Shown here: in pieces, positions 1 through 5,302 of the stretch | How the letters are laid out: each line of letters opens with the position of its first letter | How positions within the stretch are numbered: position 1 is the stretch's first letter | Origin: Methanosarcina sp. | GTDB lineage: Archaea > Halobacteriota > Methanosarcinia > Methanosarcinales > Methanosarcinaceae | Direction of reading: 5' to 3' | Assembly (NCBI GenBank): GCA_003157235.1 | Contig: PMJC01000044.1 | Span: 1 to 5,302, forward strand | DNA: 5,302 nt | The notes under the pieces: generated by a model | The model's database searches: none | What the model was told of the DNA's origin: nothing | The model's input: only the letters and a program-made list of their open reading frames with translations | Position numbers and translations under genes: made by a program

Positions 1-163
1 GACGGCGCTGAGTTCACTGGCACAACAACCCGACGCTTCCACGACCATCACTCGGACTCTATTCGTGGGCCTGGCTATGATCGAGTCCTTGTCTATTTAT
101 TGTTTTGTGGTCTCGATGATTCTTATCTTCGCCAACCCTTTTTGGAACCGCGCAATTGTCTAA
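1..163 (+). CDS. atpE: N-ATPase Fo subunit c, C-terminal part (5' end outside window)
   Basis: The coding frame enters at base 2 and gives 53 residues before TAA at 161-163. The peptide begins near the end of the polar loop (TALSSLAQQPDASTTITRTL) and continues into a second membrane helix ending in IFANPFWNRAIV, as in F-type c subunits. In the helix the segment MIESLSIY carries the ion-binding carboxylate (Glu) followed directly by Ser, with Tyr five positions after the Glu. This matches the Glu65-Ser66-Tyr70 pattern known from Na+-binding c rings such as that of Ilyobacter. The Gln ligand of the first helix lies outside the window. Subunit c forms the rotating membrane ring that couples ion flow to gamma rotation. 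It is followed 21 bp later by atpF. The family call is firm; Na+ specificity is inferred from motif residues. Confidence 0.93.
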   Translation, partial: TALSSLAQQPDASTTITRTLFVGLAMIESLSIYCFVVSMILIFANPFWNRAIV

Positions 164-184
164 TCAACAGAGGAAAGTTAGCTT

Positions 185-952
185 ATGCTTATTGATTGGT
201 TCACCGTAATTGCCCAGATACTCAACTTCTTAATATTGGTGTGGTTGCTGAAGCACTTTATTTACAAACCCATTCTCAATGCCATCGACGTGCGTGATAA
301 AAAAGTCGCATCTGAACTTGCGAACGCAGAAGCTAAAAAGACAGAAGCACAAAAAGAGAAAGAAGATTTCAAGCGTAAGAAAGAGGAGTTAGACCAGCAA
401 CGAGCTACGCTCTTGAGCAAAGCGAAGGATGACGCGAAAAACGAAAGCTTGCGCCTAATAGAAAAAGCACGTGACGAAGCCTTTAATTTGATGTCAAGAC
501 AGCAGGAGGCATTAAGGAATGAGAAACAGAATTTAAATCAGGCAATAAGACATCTGGCTCAACAGGAAGTCTTTGCCATAGCACGAAAAACACTAATTGA
601 TCTGGCTGAAACGAATTTGGAAGAGCGCACAGTTGAAGTGTTTTCTCGAAAGCTATACGAACTAAAAGATCGGGAGAAGGAACAAATGGCCTCAGAGCTT
701 AGTGCATCACCAAGATCGCTGCTCATTCTCACTGCCTTTGATCTTTCACAGGAACAGCGTGACTTGATTAAAAAGATGATTCAAGAGACTCTTGGCATAG
801 AGATTCAAGCCAAATTCGAGACTTCACCAGACTTAGTAAGTGGTATTGAGTTAACTACAAATGGACTAAAAGTGGCTTGGAGCATAGCAGATTATCTCAC
901 ATCAATGGAAAAAGATATAAATGAACTTCTCGAAAAGCAACCTAAGAGTTAA
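185..952 (+). CDS. atpF: N-ATPase Fo subunit b fused to a delta-like domain
   Basis: This 255-residue protein forms the peripheral stalk that holds the alpha/beta hexamer against the membrane sector. Residues about 5-25 (WFTVIAQILNFLILVWLLKH) are a single membrane helix, followed by the usual basic-aromatic FIYKPIL. Residues about 35-125 are a highly charged Lys/Glu/Ala coiled coil. Residues about 175-250 resemble the C-terminal part of the delta/OSCP subunit: a beta-like SLLILTAFDLS, a helix, then SPDLVSGIELTTNGLKVAWSIADYL, where delta subunits have a 'pdLiGGi...' segment. Ordinary b subunits are about 160 residues, so the length and the tail fit the 'alternate F1Fo' b subunit, which replaces separate b and delta genes. 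No atpH is seen between atpF and atpA. An AGAGGA at 169-174 precedes the ATG. The gene ends in TAA. Confidence 0.95.
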   Translation: MLIDWFTVIAQILNFLILVWLLKHFIYKPILNAIDVRDKKVASELANAEAKKTEAQKEKEDFKRKKEELDQQRATLLSKAKDDAKNESLRLIEKARDEAFNLMSRQQEALRNEKQNLNQAIRHLAQQEVFAIARKTLIDLAETNLEERTVEVFSRKLYELKDREKEQMASELSASPRSLLILTAFDLSQEQRDLIKKMIQETLGIEIQAKFETSPDLVSGIELTTNGLKVAWSIADYLTSMEKDINELLEKQPKS

Positions 953-1158
953 GCAAAAGCCAAGATTAAGTAAACTTCCTGAACCTAAGTAGAAAGCCGA
1001 ACCTGAAAACCAAAGCCAGACTCTGATAACCTAATGGATCTAAACCAAAAAAGTATAAGACTAAACAAAAATCTGAGATTCAAGAAGAATCTGGGACAAA
1101 ATTTGAGTCTATAACTAAGCAAAAAGTCAATACCGAGCCAAAGCTTACATGGAGAGTT
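953..1158 (+). other. Unusually long A-rich spacer between atpF and atpA; Lys/Pro/Glu-rich in translation
   Basis: This 206-bp gap interrupts an operon whose genes usually lie close together. It is rich in A on the + strand and has runs such as AAGCCGAACCTGAAAACC. Two frames give linker-like peptide. The frame starting at 954 reads QKPRLSKLPEPK, then TAG, then [13 protein letters not shown] and a stop. The atpA frame is open from 1030 to 1158 (43 codons; begins [20 protein letters not shown]) but has no ATG, GTG or TTG. An ATG at 1034 opens only 26 codons and has no ribosome binding site, so I do not call it. The spacer may be a decayed linker or extension, or simply an A-rich insertion. A GGAG at 1151-1154 serves atpA. 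I see no terminator or promoter here. Confidence 0.6.
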
Positions 1159-2694
1159 ATGAATAAAGTGCCTAAAAATCTGGAAGATGTTTTTGAGAAT
1201 GCTTTCACTGAAATAAAAGAGCTGCGCGAACTGATCACCCCAAAACTTACTCTTCAGGAGGTGGGCACTATCACAACAGTTTCCACAGGTATTGTCAATG
1301 TCTCAGGCCTTCATAGTGTTGGTTTTGAAGAAGTGGTGAAGTTTCCCAATGATGTGTTTGGGATAGCGTTTAACGTGGACGAAGAAGAAATCGGTGTAGT
1401 TCTACTAGACGAGTACTCACTTCTGCATGCAGGTGATAAAGTCGAACGCACTGGCCGGGTTATGGACCTGCCAGTAGACGAAAAATTGCTTGGACGAGTC
1501 ATCGATCCAGTCGGTCGACCACTCGATGATAAAGAACCTATTATCTCAAGCAAACGCTTGCCTATTGAGCGTCCCAGCCCGCCAATTATGGCCCGATCTC
1601 CTGTAAATATGCCTCTTCAGACCGGTATAAAAGTCATCGATACATTAATACCAATTGGACGAGGCCAAAGAGAGTTGATTATGGGTGATCGCCAGACTGG
1701 AAAAACTACAATTGCTATCGACACAATCCTTAACCAACGCGACTACAATGTTCTGTGTGTTTATTGTGCCATAGGTCAGCGTGCATCAGTAGTTGCTAGG
1801 GTAGTAGCAACCTTGCAGGAAAAGGGAGCAATGGATTACACCGTTGTCGTCGTGACTGAAGGCAACGATCCACCAGGTTTAACCTATATCACTCCTTATG
1901 CAGCAACCAGCATTGCTGAGTATTTTATGGAAGCTGGCCGAGACGTGTTGATTGTTTACGATGATCTAACCAATCACGCACGTGCCTATCGTGAACTCTC
2001 TCTCTTACTTCGCCGTCCTCCAGGACGTGAAGCATATCCTGGTGATATTTTTTACATTCACTCTCGTTTACTGGAGCGCTCTACACACCTACTAAAAGAG
2101 TTTGGTGGGGGCTCACTGACTGCCCTTCCAATCATCGAAACCGAAGCTCAGAACATTTCTGCCTATATTCCAACCAATTTGATTTCAATTACTGACGGAC
2201 AGATATATCTCTCTCCATCGCTTTTTGAATTGGGTATTCTGCCTGCAGTCGATGTTGGCAAATCGGTTTCGCGTGTAGGTGGTAAAGCACAACACGCTGC
2301 CTACCGAGGGATAGCTGGAGATCTCAAGCTTGCCTATTCACAGTTTGAAGAACTCGAAACATTTACCCGGTTTGGCGCTAGGCTAGAAGAAAACACCCTC
2401 AAGATTATCGATCATGGGAAGCGAATTCGTGCACTTCTCAAGCAGCCAGAGTTCTCTCCTGTATCCATGCCTGAACAAATCTTCATTCTACTTGCTTTGA
2501 ACGCTAAACTCTTTGATAACGTGCCGCTTGACCGGATGACAGATGCGGAACGTTCTCTGCGAGAGGCAGTACAGGCTGTCTCTGCGGAGGTGCACAAGTT
2601 GTTCGATACCAATGAAGAATTGAGCGACAAGGATCGTGAAATAATCCTCGAAATCGCCCAGAAAGCGTTAGCAATCTTCCAGCATACTTCCTAA
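1159..2694 (+). CDS. atpA: N-ATPase F1 subunit alpha
   Basis: This 511-residue protein alternates with beta in the F1 hexamer and carries the non-catalytic nucleotide sites. Landmarks in order: an N-terminal beta-barrel with [17 protein letters not shown] (about 35-51); the [13 protein letters not shown] segment (111-123); Walker A GDRQTGKT (176-183); Walker [10 protein letters not shown] (263-271), which runs into [20 protein letters not shown] (273-292); [13 protein letters not shown] (316-328); and SVSRVGG with the expected arginine finger at Arg372. The C-terminal helical domain starts near 380. Length is normal for alpha and no key residue is missing. The ATG at 1159 has GGAG four bases upstream, and the N-terminus aligns in position with family starts. 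The preceding open frame has no alternative start codon. The TAA at 2692-2694 is followed by 31 more open codons in the same frame, up to the atpG start. Confidence 0.98.
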   Translation: MNKVPKNLEDVFENAFTEIKELRELITPKLTLQEVGTITTVSTGIVNVSGLHSVGFEEVVKFPNDVFGIAFNVDEEEIGVVLLDEYSLLHAGDKVERTGRVMDLPVDEKLLGRVIDPVGRPLDDKEPIISSKRLPIERPSPPIMARSPVNMPLQTGIKVIDTLIPIGRGQRELIMGDRQTGKTTIAIDTILNQRDYNVLCVYCAIGQRASVVARVVATLQEKGAMDYTVVVVTEGNDPPGLTYITPYAATSIAEYFMEAGRDVLIVYDDLTNHARAYRELSLLLRRPPGREAYPGDIFYIHSRLLERSTHLLKEFGGGSLTALPIIETEAQNISAYIPTNLISITDGQIYLSPSLFELGILPAVDVGKSVSRVGGKAQHAAYRGIAGDLKLAYSQFEELETFTRFGARLEENTLKIIDHGKRIRALLKQPEFSPVSMPEQIFILLALNAKLFDNVPLDRMTDAERSLREAVQAVSAEVHKLFDTNEELSDKDREIILEIAQKALAIFQHTS

Positions 2695-2790
2695 TTCAAA
2701 TTCAAACCGAAATCGAAAACTGAAGTAAAAACAAGTCGGAAGCTACAACCGAGGTCGAGTACAAAACCTCAAAATAAGGAGGATGAATGA
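2695..2790 (+). other. In-frame Lys/Pro-rich extension beyond the atpA stop, ending in an ATGA overlap with atpG
   Basis: Directly after the atpA TAA the same frame stays open for 31 codons and ends at TGA 2788-2790. The peptide begins FKFKPKSKTEVKTSRKLQPR and ends KPQNKEDE, a basic, low-complexity sequence unlike the alpha C-terminus. The TGA overlaps the atpG ATG at 2787-2789 as ATGA, a common arrangement for translationally coupled genes. This suggests that an older atpA reached the atpG start and that the present TAA shortened it, or that rare readthrough makes a longer alpha. Chance is also possible, since A-rich DNA readily gives open Lys-rich frames. Confidence 0.4.
2776..2782 (+). promoter_or_regulatory. 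Strong ribosome binding site of atpG (AAGGAGG)
   Basis: AAGGAGG lies four bases before the ATG at 2787 and is a near-perfect match to the anti-Shine-Dalgarno sequence. It fixes that ATG as the start in preference to the out-of-frame ATG at 2783. Confidence 0.8.
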
Positions 2791-3689
2791 GCGACACCAT
2801 GGAGAGTCTGCGCCGAAATATCAATCGAGCAGGAGATCTTCAATCCGTAGTCCACACAATGAAAGCCTTGGCAACCTCGAACATAGGTCAATACGAGAAA
2901 GCAATGAGCGCGTTGGATGATTACTATCGCACCGTGGAGCTGGGGTTGAGCTTATTTTTTAAGGATAGTACACCAGATATTTTTTATTCAGGACTAAAGA
3001 GGCAAAAAAAAGCTATTGTGATCGGTGCGATTGTGTTTGGTTCAGATCAAGGACTTGTGGGCCAATTTAATGACATAATAGCTGATTATGCTGTCAAAAT
3101 ACTGTCAGCTTTGCCAGGCAAAGCTCAGATTTTAGCTGTCGGTGAGCGCGTTAATGCACGTTTGGAGGATACTAACCTGCAAATTATGGAACTTTTTACA
3201 GTACCGAATTCTATCAAGGCCATTACCCCACTAGTCGAGCAGATTCTCTTGAAAATCGAGACTAGCAATAGCCAGGGTAAAGTTTCCGAGATCCAGATAT
3301 TCTATAATCTCCACAAATCGAGGACTTTATATGAACCAACTAGTCAATTATTGTTACCACTAGATAAAATTTGGAGTCTAGAACTGGCTGAACTCCCTTG
3401 GCCGACCAAAAATTTACCCGAAATAATTGATGAGAGCACATCAACTTTGCAAGCGCTCATTCACGAATACCTTTTCGTCTCGCTCTTCAGAGCGTGCGCC
3501 GAGTCCCTTGCAAGTGAGAATGCAAGCCGCTTGGCAGCGATGCAACATGCCGACAGAAACATAGAGGAGATGTTAGAAGACCTCAATGGAAAATACTACC
3601 GTTTGCGACAAACTAGCATCGATGAGGAGTTGTTTGAAGTTTTCTCCGGCTTTGAAGCGCTGTCCCATTCTCGCAATTCTGCCCAGTAA
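2787..3689 (+). CDS. atpG: N-ATPase F1 subunit gamma
   Basis: This 300-residue protein is the central stalk that turns inside the alpha/beta hexamer and rests on the c ring. The N-terminal helix shows the family pattern MESLRRNINRAGDLQSVVHT with MKALAT just after it (residues 5-30). The middle Rossmann-like domain has FGSDQGLVGQFND (84-96), equivalent to the usual sDrGLcGgfN. The C-terminal helix has CAESLASENASRLAAMQHAD (237-256) and then a segment ending RLRQTSIDEELFEVFSGFEAL, as in other gammas. Length is slightly above the bacterial average of about 285, in line with the 'alternate' F1Fo gamma. It is the last gene of the operon. The next confident gene starts 526 bp away, and the sequence after the TAA becomes AT-rich. 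Confidence 0.96.
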   Translation: MSDTMESLRRNINRAGDLQSVVHTMKALATSNIGQYEKAMSALDDYYRTVELGLSLFFKDSTPDIFYSGLKRQKKAIVIGAIVFGSDQGLVGQFNDIIADYAVKILSALPGKAQILAVGERVNARLEDTNLQIMELFTVPNSIKAITPLVEQILLKIETSNSQGKVSEIQIFYNLHKSRTLYEPTSQLLLPLDKIWSLELAELPWPTKNLPEIIDESTSTLQALIHEYLFVSLFRACAESLASENASRLAAMQHADRNIEEMLEDLNGKYYRLRQTSIDEELFEVFSGFEALSHSRNSAQ

Positions 3690-3713
3690 AAAAGTAACAT
3701 TTATAAGAATTAG

Positions 3714-3731
3714 TGAAAAAATAGATTTTCA
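3714..3731 (+). terminator. Weak terminator candidate after atpG
   Basis: TGAAAA (3714-3719) and TTTTCA (3726-3731) form a perfect six-pair stem with a six-base loop, 24 bp after the atpG stop. A flanking AATTAG/CTAATT pair could extend it. The stem is weak and almost entirely AT, and no long T-run follows, so the evidence is slight; archaeal termination often relies on T-rich sequence alone. Confidence 0.25.
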
Positions 3732-3827
3732 AGTTAAAATTCTAATTTGAGAGCTTATAGAGTGACTAAAATATCTCCATTTAAAATTAAGGTGGGGAAA
3801 AAATCGAATTAACCTGTTTTGGAAATA

Positions 3828-4079
3828 ATGAAGATAAATAACACTAAGCTAGTAAATACTCTGGAAGAAGCAAAGAGAAAGTTGATGTTATCAAGTTCAG
3901 TACATTTAGGTGGATTTATTTCGTCAAATAGAAAGGTGAGAGATATAAATATTATATTATTTTATATTATATTATGGAAAACATTTTATTTAGATTTGCA
4001 GAAAAATGTTTCAACCGCGCAAATCCTATATATATTAAAATTAATAGCTAATGTTAATACACGCAGAACTGAATATTAG
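3828..4079 (+). CDS. Doubtful small ORF ending in TAG, no recognised family
   Basis: From ATG 3828 this frame gives 83 residues; a TTG at 3819 would add three. I recognise no family. The peptide begins MKINNTKLVNTLEEAKRKLM, has a hydrophobic patch INIILFYIILW in the middle, and ends NVNTRRTEY. The only upstream ribosome-binding candidate is a weak GGA four bases before the ATG. Base composition is far more AT-rich than in the neighbouring genes, and the hydrophobic patch is encoded by a simple AT repeat. Both points argue against a real protein. It is the only ORF here that ends in TAG; in Methanosarcina TAG can encode pyrrolysine, and the frame stays open for 30 further codons to TAA at 4170-4172. 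It could equally be decayed or non-coding DNA. Confidence 0.2.
   Translation: MKINNTKLVNTLEEAKRKLMLSSSVHLGGFISSNRKVRDINIILFYIILWKTFYLDLQKNVSTAQILYILKLIANVNTRRTEY
3949..3975 (+). repeat. 12-bp AT direct repeat, two copies
   Basis: ATATTATATTAT occurs at 3949-3960 and again at 3964-3975, separated by TTT, so the period is 15 bp. It falls within the doubtful ORF, where it encodes the repeated Ile-Ile-Leu-type residues. It looks like simple-sequence DNA; no function is implied. Confidence 0.7.
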
Positions 4080-4215
4080 AAACGGAAACCACTTGTAGAA
4101 ATGAGGTATGAATTTTTCCTGTTCAACCCAAATGTAAAGGTCAGGAAATTAATTATAACAAACCAACCTTAAGCAAATTTTATTTGAGCTGAAGATCTTT
4201 TATAAGAGGGTAGCA

Positions 4216-4524
4216 ATGAAACAGTACAAAATAAAACGCGGTTTTAAGCCTGACATTGACAGGATCTACTCGGTAATGGAGGAATGCTTTCCCGGGGAAA
4301 TCTTCAGAAACGGAATATATCTAGAGACAGCCTACGGAGCTATGTCAAAGATAAAGGTGTGGATCGCAAATAAAATGCTCTGTGTTGACACTGTTTCCGA
4401 CAAAACCATATCAGATGATGAAATAATCTTGCAGACAAATAAGGACTTCCGGGAGTTTTTATACAAAGCTACTGGATACACGACAAAAGAGCGCATGAAA
4501 AATGCAGCTAAAGATGTAGACTAA
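4216..4524 (+). CDS. DUF5611-like small archaeal protein of unknown function
   Basis: This 102-residue soluble protein resembles the DUF5611 family of methanogens; I assign it from memory of the sequence pattern. Visible features are the opening KQYKIKRGFKPDIDRIY, MEECFPGEIFRNGIYLETAYGAM (21-43), NKMLCVDTVSDK (52-63), then a C-terminal pattern in two pieces: LQTNKDFREFLYKATGYTTK (72-91) and ERMKNAAK (92-99). Two cysteines (24 and 56) are present, with no CxxC pair, signal peptide or membrane segment. The start is supported by GAGGG at 4206-4210, five bases before the ATG. Base and codon use resemble the next gene rather than the AT-rich gap upstream. It may share a transcript with the chorismate lyase-like gene 67 bp downstream, but function and partnership are unknown. 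Confidence 0.85.
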   Translation: MKQYKIKRGFKPDIDRIYSVMEECFPGEIFRNGIYLETAYGAMSKIKVWIANKMLCVDTVSDKTISDDEIILQTNKDFREFLYKATGYTTKERMKNAAKDVD

Positions 4525-4580
4525 AAATCCTGATGCTTATTCTCATCTCAATAATATCATCATTTTGAGAGTTCTTATTA

Positions 4581-4586
4581 GGAGGT
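4581..4586 (+). promoter_or_regulatory. Ribosome binding site that selects a TTG start (GGAGGT)
   Basis: GGAGGT lies five bases before TTG at 4592 and lies inside the frame of the longer alternative that begins at TTG 4565. It therefore favours 4592 as the true start. A possible hairpin, TCTCAA (4546-4551) with TTGAGA (4565-4570), sits just upstream and leaves the site open. Confidence 0.75.
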
Positions 4587-4591
4587 ATTTT

Positions 4592-5104
4592 TTGGCCACA
4601 TATTTTCTGGAAAAACTAAATACCCTAGAAATACCCACCTGTCTTCGCGTCTGCTGTGGGACTGATGGTTCATTGACGACTCTCCTGGAGATAATGACAA
4701 GAAAGCCAGTAATTGTAACAACCGAATCACAATACACTGAAAAAGCCGATATTGTGACTGCTGACCTTTTGGAAATAAAAGAAGGCAGTAAGGTGAATAA
4801 CAGAGTAGTAACGCTCTCTATAGGGGATACGATTTTTGTGCACGCAAGGTCACTCTCGCCTCTCGAATGCATGCCTGAAACCATTCGAGAACAGCTCATG
4901 CGTGCAGACATCCCTATAGGCCGGATTATACGCAGCCACAATCTCGAAATAAGGCGTGACATGAACGAACTCGAGATTCTAGAGAGAGCATCTACTTTCA
5001 ACGGTATACCTGTACTCTCCCGTTCCTACAAGATAATCCACAACAACTGTACCTTTATGTGGATCAACGAACATTTCCCAATAGATGAACGCTGGAATTT
5101 ATGA
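4592..5104 (+). CDS. Chorismate lyase-like protein (DUF98 / Rv2949c type), TTG start
   Basis: Using TTG 4592 the product is 170 residues, close to the usual length of the family. Members such as mycobacterial Rv2949c cleave chorismate to 4-hydroxybenzoate and pyruvate. In methanogens 4-hydroxybenzoate feeds the arylamine part of methanopterin-type cofactors. Visible family features are an early LRVCCGTDGSLTTLLE (18-33), a conserved Arg in NNRVVTL (70), HARSLSPLECMPE (84-96), IPIGRIIRSHNLEIRRD (107-123) and the ending SRSYKIIHNN with a hydrophobic strand and FPIDERW. The LSPL...MPE and PIGRII segments are the most telling. No signal peptide or membrane helix is seen. The in-frame TTG at 4565 would add nine residues but has no binding site of its own. 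The gene lies downstream of the DUF5611-like gene, same strand. The catalytic role is inferred from family membership. Confidence 0.87.
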   Translation: MATYFLEKLNTLEIPTCLRVCCGTDGSLTTLLEIMTRKPVIVTTESQYTEKADIVTADLLEIKEGSKVNNRVVTLSIGDTIFVHARSLSPLECMPETIREQLMRADIPIGRIIRSHNLEIRRDMNELEILERASTFNGIPVLSRSYKIIHNNCTFMWINEHFPIDERWNL

Positions 5105-5152
5105 AAGTAAAGATCAGGAATAATAACTTTAGATACATAGATTTTATATGTG

Positions 5153-5198
5153 GACATCAGTAATGTCGAACGACTAATTTATTTTTTCAATCTTTTCC
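5153..5198 (+). terminator. Probable terminator after the chorismate lyase-like gene
   Basis: GACAT (5153-5157) and ATGTC (5163-5167) make a perfect five-pair hairpin with a five-base loop. It is followed by a T-rich tract TTTATTTTTTC (5178-5188) and TCTTTTCC (5191-5198). T-rich tracts of this kind end transcripts in archaea. The hairpin is short and may be incidental. Confidence 0.4.
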
Positions 5199-5213
5199 TC
5201 AATGGTTCACAAT

Positions 5214-5220
5214 AAAAAAA
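5214..5220 (-). terminator. T-run on the - strand, possible terminator of a convergent gene
   Basis: Seven As on the + strand give T7 on the - strand, 15 bases beyond the stop of the possible gene tail at 5236. Its position fits an archaeal T-run terminator facing the one of the + strand gene, but it depends on that gene being real. Confidence 0.25.
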
Positions 5221-5235
5221 CTTTATCCATATATC

Positions 5236-5302
5236 TTAATTCCATTTTTTATAATCGTCTCCAGAAAATTCAATATTGTAGAGTTCTGAAGTAGAAATTA
5301 TG
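5236..5302 (-). CDS. Possible C-terminal end of a convergent gene (5' part outside window)
   Basis: On the - strand one frame is open from the window edge to TAA at 5238-5236, giving 21 residues that read IISTSELYNIEFSGDDYKKW and a final Asn. The mixed polar and aromatic composition looks protein-like, and a T7 run follows the stop on that strand. A 21-codon open frame in AT-rich DNA is also quite likely by chance. No family can be named. Confidence 0.25.
   Translation of the reverse strand, partial: IISTSELYNIEFSGDDYKKWN

Larger units (their letters stand above)
3690..4215 (+). other. AT-rich intergenic region between the ATPase operon and the DUF5611-like gene
   Basis: This 526-bp stretch is much richer in A and T than the flanking genes. 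It contains a weak hairpin just after atpG, one doubtful ORF (3828-4079), a 12-bp AT direct repeat at 3949-3975, and the presumed leader of the gene at 4216. AATTATAA at 4151-4158 could be an archaeal TATA-like element for that gene, but in DNA this AT-rich such matches are expected by chance, so I do not call a promoter. GGTGGGG at 3791-3797 looks like a ribosome binding site but no start codon follows at a usable distance. I see no tRNA, no mobile element and no convincing gene on the - strand. Confidence 0.6.

Noticed and set aside
1034..1114. 26-codon ORF from ATG in the atpF-atpA spacer
   Set aside because: No ribosome binding site, A-rich composition and no resemblance to a known small protein.
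1311..1553. 80-codon ORF on the - strand within atpA
   Set aside because: It is antisense to a conserved part of alpha and its Ser/Arg/Thr-rich peptide is typical of the reverse strand of a real gene.
2412..2630. 72-codon ORF on the - strand within atpA
   Set aside because: It lies antisense to the alpha C-terminal domain, has no recognisable features and no sign of its own start signals.
4151..4158. TATA-like AATTATAA upstream of the DUF5611-like gene
   Set aside because: The region is so AT-rich that such a match is expected by chance, and no clear BRE could be separated from the background.
4543..5001. 152-codon ORF on the - strand
   Set aside because: It is antisense to the chorismate lyase-like gene, whose conserved motifs are clear; the - strand product is low-complexity Ser/Arg/Val-rich.
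5300..5302. ATG at the right edge on the + strand as a gene start
   Set aside because: No ribosome binding site precedes it and the window ends there, so nothing supports it.

Overview
The window most likely comes from a methanogenic archaeon of the genus Methanosarcina or a close relative. Bases 1-3689 hold the distal end of a bacterial-type F1Fo ATPase operon of the laterally transferred, Na+-translocating 'N-ATPase' class. Bases 4216-5104 hold two genes of archaeal families (a DUF5611-like protein and a DUF98/Rv2949c-type chorismate lyase). An N-ATPase operon next to methanogen-type genes fits Methanosarcina, which also carries a separate A1Ao ATP synthase. The genus is inferred from protein families recognised by eye; no database search was possible.

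Region 1 (1-3689) is the ATPase operon, all on the + strand, in the order atpE (3' part), atpF, atpA, atpG. This is the final part of the known N-ATPase order atpDCQRBEFAG. The partial c subunit keeps the E-S-x-x-I-Y pattern of Na+-binding c rings. The b subunit is 255 residues long and ends in a delta-like domain, so no separate atpH is needed. The alpha subunit has an intact Walker A, Walker B and arginine finger. The gamma subunit has both conserved terminal helices. No gene is visibly broken. Two spacers are unusual for such an operon: 206 bp between atpF and atpA, and 92 bp between atpA and atpG. Both are A-rich and translate into Lys/Pro/Glu/Thr-rich, linker-like peptide. The second is open in the atpA frame until a TGA that overlaps the atpG start (ATGA), as if atpA once ran up to atpG.

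Region 2 (3690-4215) is strongly AT-rich and mostly non-coding by appearance. It holds a weak terminator candidate after atpG, one doubtful 83-86 codon ORF ending in TAG, and a 12-bp AT direct repeat. The TAG deserves a note because Methanosarcina can read it as pyrrolysine.

Region 3 (4216-5104) holds the DUF5611-like gene and, 67 bp downstream, the chorismate lyase-like gene starting with TTG. The latter probably supplies 4-hydroxybenzoate, the precursor of the arylamine part of methanopterin-type cofactors. Region 4 (5105-5302) looks like a convergent intergenic space with a T-run on each strand and a possible gene tail entering from the right on the - strand. I see no IS element, CRISPR array, tRNA or rRNA.
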